64,000 nt of DNA from UBA3478 sp965662045 (lineage in GTDB: Bacteria > Bacteroidota > Bacteroidia > Flavobacteriales > Flavobacteriaceae). Position numbers and translations under genes: made by a program. The notes below the pieces were generated by a model, which did no database searches, was not told the DNA's origin, and was given only the letters and a program-made list of their open reading frames with translations. Positions within the stretch are counted from its first letter, which is position 1. Each line of letters opens with the position of its first letter. Shown piece after piece: positions 62,039 through 64,000 of the stretch. The stretch is from positions 124,001-188,000 of the forward strand of contig CBFIGE010000001.1 of NCBI GenBank assembly GCA_965662045.1. Reading direction: 5' to 3'.

Positions 62039-62495
62039 GTCTCCTATTGAAGAAAGTTTTGAGGCCTTAAACGAAGTCATTTCAAAAGCAGCGGTTGTAA
62101 AACCAAGTGTTTCTGAAGCTTCTGTAGGATGGCACATTGAACACTCTTTACTAGTAGCCGAATTTAGTGCAGAAGCCTTACAAGAAAGGGGGTCTACAAA
62201 AAGTTCATTGTCCCAAGTCGTCAAGAAAAAGCTGTTTTTTCTATTGAAATACATTCCTAGAAAAAGTGCAAAAGCACCCAAAGTTGTGCGTCCAGCAGTA
62301 CAAAATCCTGAGGTAAATGATCTACAACGTCATTTAACTGAAGTACTTGTAATGCTACAAAAAACAACTGATACTCCTTCGAATTTACACTTTCATCACC
62401 CTAAATTAGGAGTTATTAATACTAAAGAGGCTCTTCAATTTATAGTCATTCACAATGATCACCACCTAAAAATCATACGTGATATTTTGGCATAA
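62034..62495 (+). CDS. DUF1569/DinB-like protein (start codon unclear)
   Basis: An open frame from 62004 gives IKSPIEESFEALNEVISK, then VGWHIEHSLLVAEFSAEAL, FLLKYIPRKSAKAPKVV and VIHNDHHLKIIRDIL: a DinB/DUF1569-type helical bundle with His ligands in WHIEH and HNDHH. No ATG, GTG or TTG occurs before TTG 62208, which lies past the first ligand histidine. The most likely starts are ATT 62034 (overlapping the ahcY stop by 5 nt) or ATT 62046; a mutated ATG is another option. Family members are metal-dependent thiol transferase-like or of unknown role. Function unknown. Confidence 0.7.
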   Translation: MKSPIEESFEALNEVISKAAVVKPSVSEASVGWHIEHSLLVAEFSAEALQERGSTKSSLSQVVKKKLFFLLKYIPRKSAKAPKVVRPAVQNPEVNDLQRHLTEVLVMLQKTTDTPSNLHFHHPKLGVINTKEALQFIVIHNDHHLKIIRDILA

Positions 62496-62522
62496 AAAAA
62501 CCATGCTATCACGAGCATGGTT
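62494..62522 (-). terminator. Terminator of the rplU-rpmA operon
   Basis: On the minus strand AACCATGCT (62522-62514), loop CGTGAT, AGCATGGTT (62507-62499) with a T-run of seven (62500-62494, partly shared with the stem). It closes transcription of rpmA; on the + strand its T-run is poor, so it serves the DUF1569 gene less well. Confidence 0.85.
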
Positions 62523-62558
62523 CTCTATCTTAATTCAGAATGAAACTTTAGTTTTCTA

Positions 62559-62819
62559 CTAGGCTTCAAAAGCTTCAATAGAAACGAAAGATTTTCCTCC
62601 TGATTTTTTTTCGAACTTAACAACACCATCCACTTTAGCGTGAAGTGTGTGATCTTTTGAAACATAAACATTCTCACCTGGATTGTGTTTTGTACCTCTC
62701 TGACGTACAATGATATTTCCAGCAAATGCAGTTTGACCTCCAAATATTTTTACACCGAGTCGTTTCGATTCTGACTCTCTACCGTTTTTAGAACTACCAA
62801 CTCCTTTTTTATGTGCCAT
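62559..62819 (-). CDS. rpmA: 50S ribosomal protein L27
   Basis: An 86-residue L27. AHKKGVGSSKNGRESESKRLGVKIFGGQ is the conserved N-terminus near the peptidyl-transferase centre, followed by RQRGTKHNPGENVYVSKDHTLHA. No N-terminal leader extension of the Firmicutes type. It lies 17 nt after rplU. Confidence 0.98.
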   Translation of the reverse strand: MAHKKGVGSSKNGRESESKRLGVKIFGGQTAFAGNIIVRQRGTKHNPGENVYVSKDHTLHAKVDGVVKFEKKSGGKSFVSIEAFEA

Positions 62820-62836
62820 AATGCTCTAGTGTTTAA

Positions 62837-63373
62837 TTAATTTTGAATAGCTGCAATTAACTCTGCTTTTTTCATCGCAGAAATTCCAGTGATTCCTTTT
62901 TCTTTAGCAACAGCTTTCAATTCGGTCACAGTCATCGCGCTATAATCCGCTGCTTCTGCTTTTGGACTTGATGCTTTTTTTGCTGTCTCTTTTACGGCTG
63001 CCGTTTCTTTTTGTGCGGGTTTACTTTCAGTTTCTGTAGACTTAGCCTTGGGCTTATTCCCTGAAGCTGAAATACTTTCAATCACAATTTCAGAAAGGTA
63101 TTGTCTGTGACCATTCTTAGTTTTGTAACCCTTTCTTCTTTTCTTTTTAAAGACGATTACTTTATCGCCTTTAAGGTGCTGTAAAATCTTTGCTTGAACA
63201 GCTGCACCTTCTATGACTGGGGCGCCAACAGTTACTTTGCCTTCGTCTTCAATGAGAAATACTTTGTCAAAAATCACCTTTTTTCCTTCGTCCTCACTCA
63301 AACGATGCACAAAAACTTTTTGGTCTTTCGCAACTTTAAATTGCTGCCCTGCCATCTCTACAATTGCGTACAT
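62837..63373 (-). CDS. rplU: 50S ribosomal protein L21 with C-terminal extension
   Basis: A 178-residue L21; the usual domain is only residues 1-102 (MYAIVEMAGQQFKVAKDQKV, KRRKGYKTKNGHRQYL). Residues 103-142 are a Lys/Ala/Glu-rich linker, and 143-178 (YSAMTVTELKAVAKEKGI, SAMKKAELIAAI) resemble a small HeH/SAP/Rho-N-type helix-turn-helix nucleic-acid-binding motif. A -7 box TATATTTG lies upstream. It is in the usual rplU-rpmA order. Confidence 0.93.
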   Translation of the reverse strand: MYAIVEMAGQQFKVAKDQKVFVHRLSEDEGKKVIFDKVFLIEDEGKVTVGAPVIEGAAVQAKILQHLKGDKVIVFKKKRRKGYKTKNGHRQYLSEIVIESISASGNKPKAKSTETESKPAQKETAAVKETAKKASSPKAEAADYSAMTVTELKAVAKEKGITGISAMKKAELIAAIQN

Positions 63374-63403
63374 ACGTTAATTTACTTTTAATTTAAGCGG
63401 GTG

Positions 63404-63411
63404 CAAATATA
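63404..63411 (-). promoter_or_regulatory. -7 box of rplU-rpmA
   Basis: TATATTTG on the minus strand matches TAnnTTTG exactly, 30 nt before the rplU ATG. No clear TTG at -33. Confidence 0.45.
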
Positions 63412-63518
63412 ATCAGAAATTTGAAATAATTTAAATTCTTTAATGAATTATGCTCCTTTCTACTTTGTATCTTTACCATATTAATTTTTGAAACTCATAA
63501 ATTTTTAAAAGACATTAA

Positions 63519-64000
63519 ATGAAATTTACTAAACTTCACACTTTAAGTGTTCTAATGACATTGCTGTTCATAGGTGCTAATGCACAACAGGTGTCCTACG
63601 AAGAATACGATTTAGACAATGGATTACACGTTATTTTACACAAAGATAACAGTGCTCCTATCGTGGTTACATCAGTTATGTACCACGTAGGATCAAAAGA
63701 TGAAAATCCCGACAAAACAGGCTTTGCCCATTTCTTTGAACACTTATTGTTTGAGGGAACTGATAATATTGAGCGTGGTGACTTTTTCAAAATTGTTTCC
63801 TCGAACGGAGGTGACAACAATGCAAATACAACGCAAGACAGAACCTATTACTACGAATTATTTCCTTCGAATAATTTAGAGCTAGGTCTATGGCTCGAAA
63901 GTGAGCGCTTATTGCATCCGGTAATCAATCGAATTGGTGTAGATACCCAAAAAGAGGTCGTTCAAGAGGAACGTCGTTTGAGGGTTGACAATTCTCCATA
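63519..64000 (+). CDS. M16-family zinc peptidase, N-terminal part (3' end outside window)
   Basis: The first 160 residues of an insulinase/PqqL-type peptidase; the frame is open to the window end. The signal peptide (to GANAQ) is followed by the M16 domain: inverted zinc motif H71-F-F-E74-H75 in GFAHFFEHLLFEGT and the third-ligand Glu region EVVQEERR (about 146-153). The protein is probably periplasmic. Typical M16 proteins of Bacteroidota are ~440 or ~900 residues and often paired; the length cannot be seen here. Confidence 0.88.
   Translation, partial: MKFTKLHTLSVLMTLLFIGANAQQVSYEEYDLDNGLHVILHKDNSAPIVVTSVMYHVGSKDENPDKTGFAHFFEHLLFEGTDNIERGDFFKIVSSNGGDNNANTTQDRTYYYELFPSNNLELGLWLESERLLHPVINRIGVDTQKEVVQEERRLRVDNSP

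Noticed and set aside
62525..62743. Minus-strand ORF overlapping rpmA
   Set aside because: Overlaps L27 in another frame and has no recognisable motif.
1..64000. Mobile elements, prophage or CRISPR-like repeats
   Set aside because: No transposase, integrase, terminase, cas gene or regularly spaced repeat seen; the only long repeats are the two intragenic beta-helix copies and the VCBS paralogues.

Overview
The window is a gene-dense stretch of an AT-rich Bacteroidota chromosome. It most likely comes from a marine member of the Flavobacteriaceae. Evidence: the Bacteroidota -7 promoter motif TAnnTTTG (often with TTG 17-23 nt upstream) before many genes, TonB-dependent receptors with CarboxypepD_reg-like N-termini, many lipoproteins with short SC-type lipoboxes, the N-acylated arginine pathway with a SOTCase/AOTCase-type carbamoyltransferase, and Bacteroidota families such as DUF4296, DUF3098, DUF3127 and DUF4301. 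A 99-bp run of N and a single-base frameshift in a homopolymer suggest a draft or metagenome-derived assembly. I see no rRNA, tRNA, CRISPR array, insertion sequence or prophage.

Layout. 1-10.2 kb: three tandem VCBS/FG-GAP (ASPIC/UnbV) lipoproteins, a vanadium-haloperoxidase-type PAP2 lipoprotein and two small envelope proteins, all + strand with overlapping ends. 10.2-21.5 kb: a penicillin-acylase lipoprotein, an ABC exporter, a block of redox/Fe-S genes (ferredoxin, ferredoxin reductase, NifU-C, Mrp), an alkyltransferase-like protein, a LysE-type exporter, trmB, a glycosyltransferase and a PhoR/PhoB-like two-component pair. 21.7-26.8 kb: a TonB receptor and a duplicated beta-helix lipoprotein divergent from that pair, with candidate Pho-type boxes between them. 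26.9-28.2 kb: a LuxE-like protein and a DUF4242 protein, then a structured 363-bp intergenic region. 28.5-38 kb: tyrS and an eight-gene arginine operon with overlapping genes. 38-48.5 kb: housekeeping genes (pyrC, a dolichol-phosphate-type GT2 and its likely partner GT39, hemD, an Lrp regulator, a Zn protease, leuS). 48.6-54.5 kb: ftsX-DUF3098-uppP-truB-TonB-like-tag, then aat, DUF3127, HIT and greA. 54.6-60.7 kb: a Rieske-like lipoprotein and a vitamin-B1 region (phosphopantetheinyl transferase, PnuC/PnuT transporter, NadR-type kinase, DUF4301, TPP riboswitch, TonB receptor). 60.7-64 kb: ahcY, a DUF1569-like gene, rpmA, rplU and a truncated M16 peptidase.

The most notable discovery is upstream of the arginine operon. 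A 20-codon ORF on the minus strand (37936-37874) has five arginine codons among seven, is preceded by a Bacteroidota-type promoter, overlaps nested inverted repeats, and is followed by a terminator-like hairpin and a T-run before the first gene. This looks like a ribosome-mediated arginine attenuator. The operon's carbamoyltransferase has Ala90 at the position that separates acetyl- from succinyl-ornithine enzymes, which predicts an N-succinyl route. A second clear cis-element is a TPP riboswitch in front of the TonB receptor at 55-57 kb. It places the adjacent PnuC-like transporter, NadR-like kinase and DUF4301 gene in a thiamine salvage context.
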